From Caulobacter sp. X (GTDB lineage Bacteria > Pseudomonadota > Alphaproteobacteria > Caulobacterales > Caulobacteraceae), in contig NZ_PEGF01000001.1 in NCBI RefSeq assembly GCF_002742635.1, positions 1,364,001 to 1,428,000 on the forward strand: a stretch of DNA of 64,000 nucleotides, in the 5' to 3' direction. Shown piece after piece: positions 46,015-54,058 of this stretch. Every line of letters begins with the position of its first letter. The first letter of the stretch is position 1. The position numbers were made by a program, and so were the translations under genes. Below the pieces are notes generated by a model. It saw only the letters and a list, made by a program, of their open reading frames with translations. It was not told the origin of the DNA and ran no database searches.

Positions 46015-46551
46015 ATGGTCGTTAAAAACGCGCACCTTTCGTTCGCCCGTGAAACTTTGCGCACCTTCATCGACGCGGTTGCTCAAACACGAGCTATTTG
46101 CGAGCTGAAGGAACCGCCCTACTTCCTGACCGTCGCCCAGCGGAACGCCTATGACACGGCGATCAATGCGTGGTGCATCCTTTTTGGATCGGACCATGCC
46201 GATAATCAGCAGATCCACTGGAAAAACATGTTCGACCATGACCATTTTCGCACCGGTCTGCGTGCGTCGCTGGGCATGTCTCAGGATCAATGGACCGCTT
46301 ATAGGAAAGCGCTGGTCGACTATCGTAACGAGCTAACGGCCCACCGAGACCTAAACCCCAAAACCCGCCTAAACCCGTCGTTCGACGCGGCGCTGCTGGC
46401 CGCTGACTTTTATCACGAGCAGCTTCGGGTGAAGACCGAGAACGAGACCGGCCGCAAGGCGACTGGGCCTACCCTTCTTGAGGAATTCGACGAGCGCCTA
46501 TCAGCCTTCATCGACCAGGCCTTAAAGGCCAAAGAAGCAATCGAACTATAG
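46015..46551 (+). CDS. Hypothetical protein with HEPN-like RNase signature
   Basis: 178 residues, all-helical. The segment YRNELTAHRDL at 103-113 gives R104-N105-x4-H110, the Rx4-6H motif by which HEPN domains cleave RNA, in a helical context (MSQDQWTAYRKALVDYRNEL). A C-terminal helix (LEEFDERLSAFIDQALKAKE) follows. ATG 46015 is set by GGAGG shortly before it. HEPN proteins serve as toxins or phage-defence effectors; here no MNT antitoxin is beside it. Function is inferred from a single motif. Confidence 0.55.
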   Translation: MVVKNAHLSFARETLRTFIDAVAQTRAICELKEPPYFLTVAQRNAYDTAINAWCILFGSDHADNQQIHWKNMFDHDHFRTGLRASLGMSQDQWTAYRKALVDYRNELTAHRDLNPKTRLNPSFDAALLAADFYHEQLRVKTENETGRKATGPTLLEEFDERLSAFIDQALKAKEAIEL

Positions 46552-46784
46552 CGCCACACAGACCGCGATAAATGAGGCCAGAGGCGTGTCGCCTTTCACG
46601 ATCGCTTTAGCTCCAGTTTTCCCATGGATTTAGTACGCCCCATCGACGACGGCCGGTGATAGCGCCCTTCGCTGAGAGGTCAGATGCCGGTGTAAAAGCT
46701 GTAAAAAATCCGGCCGATCCGTAGGAGGATTGTAAAAACCCTACTCCCGCCACGCGGATCGCCGCCGTAAGTGATTGAAAAGAC

Positions 46785-46858
46785 TGGCTGGGGAACTAGG
46801 ACTCGAACCTAGAATGACGGTACCAAAAACCGCAGTGTTACCATTACACCATTCCCCA
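46785..46858 (-). tRNA. tRNA-Gln (TTG)
   Basis: 74 nt with encoded CCA. Acceptor TGGGGAA/TTCCCCA, anticodon loop TTTTGGT (anticodon TTG), T arm CTAGG-TTCGAGT-CCTAG. Faces away from tRNA-Pro. Confidence 0.95.
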
Positions 46859-46898
46859 GCAGGAACGGCGAGACCCGTCAGGGCCCGGCGAGGCGGTG

Positions 46899-46927
46899 GA
46901 GATAGCTCACGACTCGGATGGATGCAA
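46899..46927 (-). promoter_or_regulatory. Probable promoter of tRNA-Gln
   Basis: On the minus strand, TTGCAT (46922-46927) and GCTATCTC (46899-46906) are separated by 15 bases, a fit to the Caulobacter housekeeping promoter. The tRNA starts about 40 bases on. Confidence 0.55.
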
Positions 46928-46980
46928 CAGGCCATTTTCGATCTTTTTTCGGGCCGTCGCACGATCGTCGAAAAAGGCGC

Positions 46981-47008
46981 TTGCGCCCTCCGAAACACCC
47001 TCCTATAA
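46981..47008 (+). promoter_or_regulatory. Probable promoter of tRNA-Pro
   Basis: TTGCGC at 46981-46986 and CCTATAA at 47002-47008, 15 bases apart; the tRNA begins 16 bases further. Confidence 0.6.
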
Positions 47009-47023
47009 GGCCGGCCTCCAAGT

Positions 47024-47100
47024 CGGAGTGTGGCTCAGTCTGGTAGAGCACTGCGTTCGGGACGCAGGGGTCGCAGGTTCAAATCCTGCCACTCCGACCA
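47024..47100 (+). tRNA. tRNA-Pro (CGG)
   Basis: 77 nt with encoded CCA. Acceptor CGGAGTG/CACTCCG, anticodon stem CTGCG/CGCAG around TTCGGGA (anticodon CGG), T arm GCAGG-TTCAAAT-CCTGC. Confidence 0.96.
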
Positions 47101-47275
47101 TTTCCTCCCCGCTAGCCAGAAGCGGGAAAGCTGCCGAAAAAACAGAAGATTAGCAGCCAGCGCTCCGGCGCTGACGCCAATCCTGCGTGAAGCCGAACGG
47201 CGTTGCGCGCTCTTCATTTGGAACCGTCCGCGACACCGGGTAACTTGTGTCGGACACCTCCCAACGGGACTTCCG

Positions 47276-49060
47276 ATGAAGCAGTTCTTCCTGACCGTCG
47301 CCGGCGTGTTTGTCGGCCTTCTCTTGTTCGTGGTCGGAGTTCCGTTCCTCCTCATCGTGATCGCCGCCGGGGCGGCGCGCCCCGCCCCGCCCCCGGCGCA
47401 CGCCGTCCTGCAACTGGACCTGCGCCAGGGCCTGACCGATCAGACGCCCCGGAACCCGTTCGCCGCCCTGGGCGGAAGCGGCGACTCCGTGATGTCGATC
47501 ATCGAGACGCTGCGACGGGCGGAGAAGGACGACAAGGTCCGCGCCGTCCTGGTGCGCCTGCCCGAGGGCGGCGTCGCCCCGGCGGCGGCCGACGAGCTGC
47601 GCCTGGCCTTCAAGCACTTCCGCGATGTCGGCGGCAAGCCGATCTACGCCCACAGCCAGGGCCTCTACCCCTCGGGCATGGTCACCTCGACCTATATGCT
47701 GGGCGCCTCGGCCAGCGAGCTGTGGATGCAGCCCGACAGCAGCTTCCAGGCGGTCGGCCTGTCCAGCGAGTCGATGTTCTTCAAGCGCTTCTTCGACAAG
47801 TACGGCGTCAAGGCCGACTACGAGCAGCGCTACGAGTACAAGAACGCGGTCAATCCGTATCTCTATAGCGACTACACGCCGGCTCACCGGGAATCGACGC
47901 TGTCGTGGATGGGCTCGGTCTATCGCACCGCCCTGGTCAGCGCCGCGGTCGATCGCAAGCGCGATCCGGTCCAGCTGACCCGCACGCTCGAGGACGGCCC
48001 CTACAGCGCCCAGGAGGCGCAAGCGAAGGGCCTGATCGACAAGGTCGGCCAGGTCAGCGACATCCAGGCCTTCGCCCTCGACAAGGCCGGCAAGGGCGCC
48101 AAGCTGATCGACTTCGACGACTACGCCTCGCGCAGCAAGCCGCCCATCGTGAAGACCGGTCCGGCCATCGCCGTGATCGGCGCCGAGGGCGCGATCGTCA
48201 CCGGGACCAGCGGCGGCGGCTCGCCCTTCGGCGGCGAGAGCAACGTCTATTCAGACGACGTGGCCCAGGCCTTCAAGAACGCGATCGACGACAAGGACAT
48301 CAAGGCGATCGTCTTCCGCGTCTCCTCGCCCGGCGGCTCGGACACCGCCTCCGAGCAGATCCTGGCGGCGATGAAGGCCGCAAAGGCCGCGGGCAAGCCC
48401 GTGGTGGTCAGCATGGGGACCTACGCGGCCTCGGGCGGCTACTGGATCTCGAGCCAGGCCGACGCGATCGTCGCCCAGCCCTCGACCCTGACCGGCTCAA
48501 TCGGCGTCTATGGCGGCAAGTTCGCCATCGGCGACGCCCTGGCGCGGTTCGGCGTCGACACCAAGCAGCTGCATGTCGGCGGCGACTACGCCCAGGCCTT
48601 CGGCTCGGGCGACGGCTTCACGCCCGAGCAACGCGCCAAGTTCGCCGGCTGGATGGACCGCATCTACGCCGGCTTCGTCACCCGCGTGGCCGAGGGCCGC
48701 AAACTGCCCGCCGCTCGCGTGCGCGAGATCGCCAAGGGCCGCGTCTGGACCGGCGAGCAAGCCAAGCAGCTGGGCCTGGTCGACGAGCTGGGCGGCTTCT
48801 ACCAGGCGGTCGACAAGGCCAAGGCCCTGGCCAAGCTGAACGGCGACGTGCGCCTCAAGCGCATGGACGGCGGCCCCTCGCCCTTCGAGGCCCTGGAGAA
48901 GCTGCTGGGCGTCAGCGAGACCTCGGTCCGGACGCTGGCGGCGGCCGCCTGGGTGCTGGGCGATCCCCGCTCGCAGGCCCTTCTCGACGAAATGGCCAAG
49001 GCCCGCCTGCGCGCGGCGCCCGGCGGCGCGTCGGTGCTGGCGGACACGCCGGTGCGCTAG
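47276..49060 (+). CDS. sppA: Signal peptide peptidase SppA (67K type)
   Basis: 594 residues. One N-terminal membrane anchor (VGLLLFVVGVPFLLIVIAAG) and two tandem ClpP-like S49 domains. The catalytic Lys lies in YEQRYEYKNAVNPYL (first domain) and the Ser in MGTYAASGGYWISSQADAIV (second), as in E. coli SppA. Degrades signal peptides left in the inner membrane. ATG 47276 is chosen; a longer frame reaching back to 47030 would overlap tRNA-Pro. Confidence 0.95.
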   Translation: MKQFFLTVAGVFVGLLLFVVGVPFLLIVIAAGAARPAPPPAHAVLQLDLRQGLTDQTPRNPFAALGGSGDSVMSIIETLRRAEKDDKVRAVLVRLPEGGVAPAAADELRLAFKHFRDVGGKPIYAHSQGLYPSGMVTSTYMLGASASELWMQPDSSFQAVGLSSESMFFKRFFDKYGVKADYEQRYEYKNAVNPYLYSDYTPAHRESTLSWMGSVYRTALVSAAVDRKRDPVQLTRTLEDGPYSAQEAQAKGLIDKVGQVSDIQAFALDKAGKGAKLIDFDDYASRSKPPIVKTGPAIAVIGAEGAIVTGTSGGGSPFGGESNVYSDDVAQAFKNAIDDKDIKAIVFRVSSPGGSDTASEQILAAMKAAKAAGKPVVVSMGTYAASGGYWISSQADAIVAQPSTLTGSIGVYGGKFAIGDALARFGVDTKQLHVGGDYAQAFGSGDGFTPEQRAKFAGWMDRIYAGFVTRVAEGRKLPAARVREIAKGRVWTGEQAKQLGLVDELGGFYQAVDKAKALAKLNGDVRLKRMDGGPSPFEALEKLLGVSETSVRTLAAAAWVLGDPRSQALLDEMAKARLRAAPGGASVLADTPVR

Positions 49061-49083
49061 AGGCTAGGCGCCCCCAAAAGGCG

Positions 49084-49123
49084 AAGGCCGCCCGGGGCTC
49101 CGGTCCGCGGGCGGCCTTTTTTT
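49084..49123 (+). terminator. Rho-independent terminator after sppA
   Basis: GGCCGCCCG (49086-49094) and CGGGCGGCC (49108-49116) with a 13-base loop and seven T; ends sppA. Confidence 0.92.
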
Positions 49124-49148
49124 CTGGATGCTCGCCGCCGCGAGAGCC

Positions 49149-49589
49149 TTAGCTGCTGTGGTCGGCGATGATCCGCCAGCCGGCCTTCTCGTGGGCCATG
49201 ACGAGGGTGGTGTAGCCGCTCGCGGCCTTTCCGTCGGCGTAGGTTAGAGTCCAACGCGCCACGTAGAGCGCGTGGCGTTTGTCCAGCGGCCGGAAGTCCA
49301 GCGTCTCGAACGTCAGCACGCCCCGCTTGGCTGGATCGCCGAAGTCATACTTGGTCCTGTACCGCTCCAGCATGGCGGCCTTGCCTCGGACGAGGCCCTC
49401 CGCCGTGACGAAGCTGGTCTGTGGAGCGTCGGAATAACTGGCCATGAAGCGTCCGACGTCGCCGGCGTTCCAGCCCTTGGCGCTGTCGGCGATCACCGCC
49501 TCGACCGCCTTTCGCTCCCCTGTCGGTTCCGCGCCTTGAGCCGCGCCAGCCAGGGCGACGAATAGAAGACCCAGGATCATCTCGCGCAA
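49149..49589 (-). CDS. Exported NTF2/SnoaL-like (DUF4440) protein
   Basis: 146 residues. Signal peptide ILGLLFVALAGAAQGA, then a cone-like NTF2 fold (ERKAVEAVIADSAKGWNAGD, GKAAMLERYRTKYDFGDPAK, LDKRHALYVARWTLTYADGK). DUF4440 members bind small ligands or act as isomerase-like enzymes; the role here is unknown. TTG 49589 (GGAGG five bases before) is used; ATG 49580 is an alternative that keeps the signal. Confidence 0.8.
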   Translation of the reverse strand: MREMILGLLFVALAGAAQGAEPTGERKAVEAVIADSAKGWNAGDVGRFMASYSDAPQTSFVTAEGLVRGKAAMLERYRTKYDFGDPAKRGVLTFETLDFRPLDKRHALYVARWTLTYADGKAASGYTTLVMAHEKAGWRIIADHSS

Positions 49590-49615
49590 TGCTTCCTCCC
49601 GTGTAGGCGCCCTTC

Positions 49616-49648
49616 AAAGAAAACGGCGGGCCCCTTTCGGAGCCCGCC
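49616..49648 (-). terminator. Rho-independent terminator of the Oar-like receptor gene
   Basis: On the minus strand, GGCGGGC / GCCCGCC arms (49625-49631, 49642-49648) with an inner three-base stem and GAAA-type loop, followed by GTTTTCTTT. Lies 26 bases after the receptor stop. Confidence 0.85.
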
Positions 49649-49674
49649 GCGATCCATTCAGAGCTGCGTCGACC

Positions 49675-52600
49675 TTAGAACGTCAGGTCGAAGCCCAGAC
49701 GCACGTAGCGCGGCGTCTGGAAAGTGATCGGCTGGCCGAACACCGGCTGGCGCGTCGCCGAGAGCGGGCTGCCGGTCGCCGGCGCCGTGTAGAGCACGGT
49801 GCCGTTTTCGGCGACGTTCTGCACGTTCACAGGCTTGCGCGAGTTGAAGATATTGAAGACGTCCGCGCGCAGGACGAGGTCGCCCTGGTAGGGGAAGAAC
49901 TTCGGCACCGTGTAGCGCAGCGACGCGTCGATCGACGACGTCCAGGGCGTGCTCGTGCCCTTGCCTTGAGGCACCAGCTTGCCACCGCAGTAGTGGGTGT
50001 ACGACGGACCGTAGTTGTTCTCCAGGACCGGGTCGTTCGGGTCATAGCCGATGCAGCCGACGCGGCGGGGCGAGATGACGGTGCCGTTGGCGCCGAGCAT
50101 CAGGCTGTCGGTCAGCTGATACGAACCATAGGCCTTGAAGACGTGGGCGTGGTGGTTCGGCAGCAGGCCGTAGGCGCCTTCCAGCAGGGTCGGGGTATCG
50201 TATTGCAGGGTCACGCCCGAGTCGACCTGACCGCTGGCGTAGTCGCTGTACGACGAGCCTTCGTAGTTACCCTTCAGCTCCGACAGGGTGTAGGTCCCGT
50301 GGAAGCTCCACTTCCCGTCGAAGGCGCGGTCGAACGACAGATCCAGAGCCGTGTATTCACGCTTCGGCTTCGGATAGCCCAGTTGCTGCGCCGTGAAGGT
50401 GATGGTCGGCAGTTCCGTGCTCGTCGAGGTGAGCGGGCTCTGCAGACGCACCGTCGCGGCCGAACCGGGGTTGATGATGGCGTAGTCGATCAGGGTGCCG
50501 TCGTAGTTATCGCAGACGATGCCCTTTTCCTTGCAGTACGCGCGAACCGCGTAGTCGATGGCGACGTCGTCGGCGCCCTCAACCAGGTTGCGGTAGGTCA
50601 GGGTGACGCCAACAGTCCACAGGTTGTCGAACTTGTGGCTGTAACCGACCAGGAATTCATCCTCCTCCGTCGGCTTCAGCTCTTTGCTGTGCTGCTGATC
50701 GGCGGTGTAGAACGAACCGTCATTCTGATAGGTGCAGCCCACCACGCCCGCGGCCGAAGCGCCACCGGCGACGCAGGCGCGAGCGCCCGAATAGCCGACC
50801 AACTGGGTGCCGAGACCGCCGGTCGGAAGACCGGTGCGCGCGTCCGGGGTGTAACCGGCCAGATTGTAGTAGCGCGCGGTGAAGTCGTAGGTGCCGGCGG
50901 CCTGACGATAGGCCGTGTTGGCCGCGATCGGCAGGAAGTACTTGCCGTAGTTAGCGAAGATCTTGTCGCGGCCTTCACCCGTGGGGTCCCACGTGACGCC
51001 GATGCGCGGCGCGATGTTGTTCTTCAGGTCCGCGAAGACCACGCCGTTCGAGCCGGCTTGCTGGAAGCTGTCGCTACGAACGCCGAGGTTCAGGGTCAGG
51101 CCGCGGAACGGCGTCCACGAGTCTTGGACATACCAGGCGTGGTTCTTGCCGTCGAAGGCGCCGCCCGAGATGAAGGTGCGGGCTTCGATGAACTGCGTGC
51201 CCGCGGCCAGGCCCAGGGCGTTACCAGCGGCGGCGACCTTGTAGGTGTAGGCCGCGTTGCCGGTGTAGAGCGAGAAGTGCTTCAGATAGTTGTCTTCGTG
51301 GTCATAGCCGCCACGGATGTGGTGCTTGCCCAGCAGGTCGAAGTACAGGTCGGCGTCCGCGCGCCAGAAATTGCGCTTGGTGTTGTACGGCGCGCCGATA
51401 GCCGAAACCGACTGCTGGCTGATCGTCGAGGCGGTGCCGCTACGCTGATCCTGAACCAGCGGATCGGTGGTGTTCAGCGGCAGGGTCGCCTGGTTGTCGG
51501 TGTTGCGGCCATAGGCGCCCGACAGCGTCAGCCAGTCGGTGAACGAGCCGGTGTACTTGAACACGAAGTTCTCGCCGCCGGTCGGGAAGTTCGAGCCCGA
51601 CTTGAAGCCGCCGACCTTGTCGGTGAACTGGTTGTAGCCGTACACGCGACGCTTGGTGACGTCGGTGGTGCGGAAGTAGGTCGCTTCCAGGTGCTGACGC
51701 GAGGTGATGTAGGCGTCCAGCTTGGCGCCCCAGAATGGCTGGCCCGAACGGTCGACCGTCAGGTTTTCGGCGCCGTTCGGGTTGGCCGTTTCACGCGCGG
51801 TGGTGGCGGCGGTCGAACGGGTGGCCTGGTTCGCGGGGTTCAGCTCAAGCTTACGCATCTGAGCCAAGCCGTAGAAGAACAGGTGGTCCTTGATGATCGG
51901 GCCGCCGGCTTCGAACACCAGATCGCGATAGTCGCGCTTCAGGTGGTTGCCCGCGTTCAGATAGCTGTCCTTCTGATCGGACCGCAGGCTGTTGGGCTCA
52001 TAGTTGCCGTGGACGGCGAACATGAAGTCGTTGGTGCCGGACTTGGTCACGGCGGTGACGATACCGCCGGTCGCGCGGCCGAACTCGGCGGGATAGCCGC
52101 CGGTCTTCACTTCGAACGTCTTGTAGAAGTCGAACGGCACGGTCGCGCCGCCGAGGTAGGTATTGAAGTTCGTGATGTTCAGGCCGTTGATGTAGAAGGC
52201 GTTTTCCGACACCGAAGCGCCGCCGATCGCCGTCTGGCTGGCATAGTTGCCCGCACCCCCCGCGACCGCGCCGGGCGCGAGCAGGGCCAGACCCTGGACG
52301 CTGCGAACCACCGGCACCGACTTCACCAACTGCTCGACGTCCACGGCCAGACCGGTCGTGGTTTGCGAGAAGTCCAGCTCCGGCCGAGCCGTGGCCGTGA
52401 TCACCACCTCAGAGACTTCGCCGGTGGCGACGAGGGTGAAGGCGTAGTTCGACTCGCCGCCGGCGCGCACGGCCAAGCCGGCGTTGCTGGACGGCTGATA
52501 GCCATCCTTCGAGATCGTCACCGTGTAGGCGCCGGTGGGGATCAGCGGAGCGCGGAAGACGCCGTTGGCGTCGGTCGTGGAATTCTGCGACACGCCCGTC

Positions 52601-52821
52601 GCTTGCGACTTCACGGTCACCGCCGCGCCGGCCAAGGGCGCGCCGCCGGAATCCAGCACGCGGCCGCTCAGCGTGCCGCTGGTGTAGTCCTGGGCGCTGG
52701 CGATCGTCGGCGCCAGCGTCGCGACAGCGCCGATGGCCAGCGGCGTCGCGATCGTCGCTAGGCCCGCGAGCAGCGTCGTCGTCAACAGACGCGCGCGCGC
52801 GCTACCTTTGGTGGATTTCAT
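49675..52821 (-). CDS. TonB-dependent receptor with carboxypeptidase-like domain (Oar-like)
   Basis: 1048 residues. Signal peptide (LATIATPLAIGAVATLAPTI region), N-terminal carboxypeptidase regulatory-like domain (LSGRVLDSGGAPLAGAAVTV, GAYTVTISKDGYQPSSN), plug (TARPELDFSQTTTGLAVDVE, EVKTGGYPAEFGRATGGIVT) and a large beta barrel ending RYVRLGFDLTF, with the terminal aromatic residue used by outer-membrane assembly. Typical of Caulobacter OMP_RPPL40/Oar receptors of unknown ligand. ATG 52821 is preferred to an earlier frame start. Confidence 0.93.
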   Translation of the reverse strand: MKSTKGSARARLLTTTLLAGLATIATPLAIGAVATLAPTIASAQDYTSGTLSGRVLDSGGAPLAGAAVTVKSQATGVSQNSTTDANGVFRAPLIPTGAYTVTISKDGYQPSSNAGLAVRAGGESNYAFTLVATGEVSEVVITATARPELDFSQTTTGLAVDVEQLVKSVPVVRSVQGLALLAPGAVAGGAGNYASQTAIGGASVSENAFYINGLNITNFNTYLGGATVPFDFYKTFEVKTGGYPAEFGRATGGIVTAVTKSGTNDFMFAVHGNYEPNSLRSDQKDSYLNAGNHLKRDYRDLVFEAGGPIIKDHLFFYGLAQMRKLELNPANQATRSTAATTARETANPNGAENLTVDRSGQPFWGAKLDAYITSRQHLEATYFRTTDVTKRRVYGYNQFTDKVGGFKSGSNFPTGGENFVFKYTGSFTDWLTLSGAYGRNTDNQATLPLNTTDPLVQDQRSGTASTISQQSVSAIGAPYNTKRNFWRADADLYFDLLGKHHIRGGYDHEDNYLKHFSLYTGNAAYTYKVAAAGNALGLAAGTQFIEARTFISGGAFDGKNHAWYVQDSWTPFRGLTLNLGVRSDSFQQAGSNGVVFADLKNNIAPRIGVTWDPTGEGRDKIFANYGKYFLPIAANTAYRQAAGTYDFTARYYNLAGYTPDARTGLPTGGLGTQLVGYSGARACVAGGASAAGVVGCTYQNDGSFYTADQQHSKELKPTEEDEFLVGYSHKFDNLWTVGVTLTYRNLVEGADDVAIDYAVRAYCKEKGIVCDNYDGTLIDYAIINPGSAATVRLQSPLTSTSTELPTITFTAQQLGYPKPKREYTALDLSFDRAFDGKWSFHGTYTLSELKGNYEGSSYSDYASGQVDSGVTLQYDTPTLLEGAYGLLPNHHAHVFKAYGSYQLTDSLMLGANGTVISPRRVGCIGYDPNDPVLENNYGPSYTHYCGGKLVPQGKGTSTPWTSSIDASLRYTVPKFFPYQGDLVLRADVFNIFNSRKPVNVQNVAENGTVLYTAPATGSPLSATRQPVFGQPITFQTPRYVRLGFDLTF

Positions 52822-53428
52822 GCTGAAAGTGTCCCCTCTGAGAGTGGCGCCAGCGGCAAGCGGGACAAACAACCCCTCTAGAAAGTTTGTCCGGCCTGGA
52901 GCGGAAAACCGCTGAAATGCGCCACCAGCCTACTGGTGTCCCGGAAACAAATTCCCCGGTTAAGGGGACGTTAGGAGCCGCCGGAGCCGGGGGTCAATTG
53001 CCATTGCAAAATTGTAATGCACAAGCCGAAGACGTGTCGCAAAAACGCCACAGGCGCGACCAATTTCCAGCAACCAACGCTCAAGGATGGCCCCGCCCTC
53101 GAAGCGTGAGCGCCAGCGCCAGCTCAAGATAATTGATTGAACAGAATTATTTTCTCTTCAGAGATCGCCGTTCTCGAAAAGGCGAACACACTGCCAAGAC
53201 AGCCGAAAAGTGCGCGCCAGACCTTGACGACCGCACTTTAATACCTAGAGCCGCTTTGTTAACGGCAATATACTTTCACAATCTCGTCACATCTTCAGGC
53301 GGATCGCCCCTTACGGCGCCGCGAGGCCATGCATCCCTCGAGGCGAACTGACCATTGTCTAGGCGCCCCTTGGCCGCAAAGATGTCGACGCGGCGAACGG
53401 CGTCGCGACCAGTCAGTTCGGCGGAGCC
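52822..53428. other. 607-bp intergenic region upstream of the Oar-like receptor
   Basis: No convincing gene. The right part (about 53130-53300) is A+T-rich. It must hold the promoters of the divergent receptor and the sulfurtransferase-like gene; a CtrA-like site is at 52960-52974. Confidence 0.6.
52960..52974. promoter_or_regulatory. Near-consensus CtrA-like site
   Basis: TTAAGGGGACGTTAG on the plus strand; on the minus strand CTAA-N7-TTAAC, one mismatch from the CtrA consensus, about 140 bases before the receptor start. Confidence 0.3.
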
Positions 53429-53836
53429 ATGAGCGATTTTCGACGCGTCACCAATTCTCTTTCGGTCAGCCCCCAGGTCTCGGAAGCCGACATGGCTCGC
53501 GCGGCGGAAGAAGGGTTCGTTCTGGTGATCAATAATCGCCCCGACGGCGAAGACCCCAACCAGCCGTCCAGCGCGGCGATCGAGGCGGCCGCGCGGGCGG
53601 CGGGCCTGGACTATCTGTATGTCCCGGTGCGTGGCGGCCCCACGCCGGACCAGGTCGAGACGGTGCGGGCCGCGGTTGAGGCGGCGAGCGGGCCGGTGCT
53701 GGCCTTCTGCCGTTCGGGCACCCGCTCGATCGTCACCTGGTCGATTGGTCAGGCCCTGGCCGGCGCGGATCGTGGGACGCTGATCGAGCAGGGCCTGGGC
53801 GCCGGCTACGACCTTTCGGGCGTGCTGCCGGCCTGA
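53429..53836 (+). CDS. TIGR01244 family sulfur transferase / phosphatase-like protein
   Basis: 135 residues. DUF442-type phosphatase fold: SDFRRVTNSLSVSPQVSEAD, FVLVINNRPDGEDPNQPSSA and the CX5R-type loop in PVLAFCRSGTRSIVTWSI with Cys and Arg. Related to the N-terminal domain of Blh/PDO rhodanese-linked hydrolases that handle persulfides. Acts in the cytoplasm. Starts ATG 53429 (GGCGGAGCC). Confidence 0.87.
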   Translation: MSDFRRVTNSLSVSPQVSEADMARAAEEGFVLVINNRPDGEDPNQPSSAAIEAAARAAGLDYLYVPVRGGPTPDQVETVRAAVEAASGPVLAFCRSGTRSIVTWSIGQALAGADRGTLIEQGLGAGYDLSGVLPA

Positions 53837-53839
53837 CGC

Positions 53840-53986
53840 CTAGAAGCGGGAGGCCTCGCGCGCGGCCATCGGCGTCGGTTCGGCCTGGCAGCTGGTCAGG
53901 ACGAACTGCGCCAGCATGATACAGAGAACGGCGAACACCGCGCGCTGAAGCCGTTTTGAAACAAAAATCGCCGCGTCCGTCGCCAT
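53840..53986 (-). CDS. Small lipoprotein-like protein (48 residues)
   Basis: Reads MATDAAIFVSKRLQRAVFAV at the N terminus, then a hydrophobic stretch ending VLTSCQAEPTPMAAREASRF. A basic/hydrophobic core with a LTSC lipobox-like site at 30-33 fits a cleaved lipoprotein of about 16 residues. ATG 53986 is preceded by AGGGGGACC with seven-base spacing, and the frame stops at TAG 53840, just after the convergent sulfurtransferase-like gene. Family unknown; the shortness lowers confidence. Confidence 0.5.
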   Translation of the reverse strand: MATDAAIFVSKRLQRAVFAVLCIMLAQFVLTSCQAEPTPMAAREASRF

Positions 53987-54058
53987 GATCCGGTCCCCCT
54001 GGGATACTCGAGGACCCTCAGCGCAAGACCGGCGCCGCGATCACACCGGAGCGACCCC

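Noticed and set aside
46785..47100. Integration (att) site at tRNA-Gln/tRNA-Pro
   Set aside because: No second copy of either tRNA 3' end was found to the left, and no integrase is visible in the window.
47030..47275. A longer start for sppA reaching back to 47030
   Set aside because: It would translate tRNA-Pro; the membrane anchor begins at ATG 47276, which is the natural start.
49966..52761. A 931-codon plus-strand frame opposite the Oar-like receptor
   Set aside because: Antisense shadow of a clear TonB receptor with complete barrel and signal peptide; the translation is repetitive Val/Arg/Gly/Gln without any recognisable domain.
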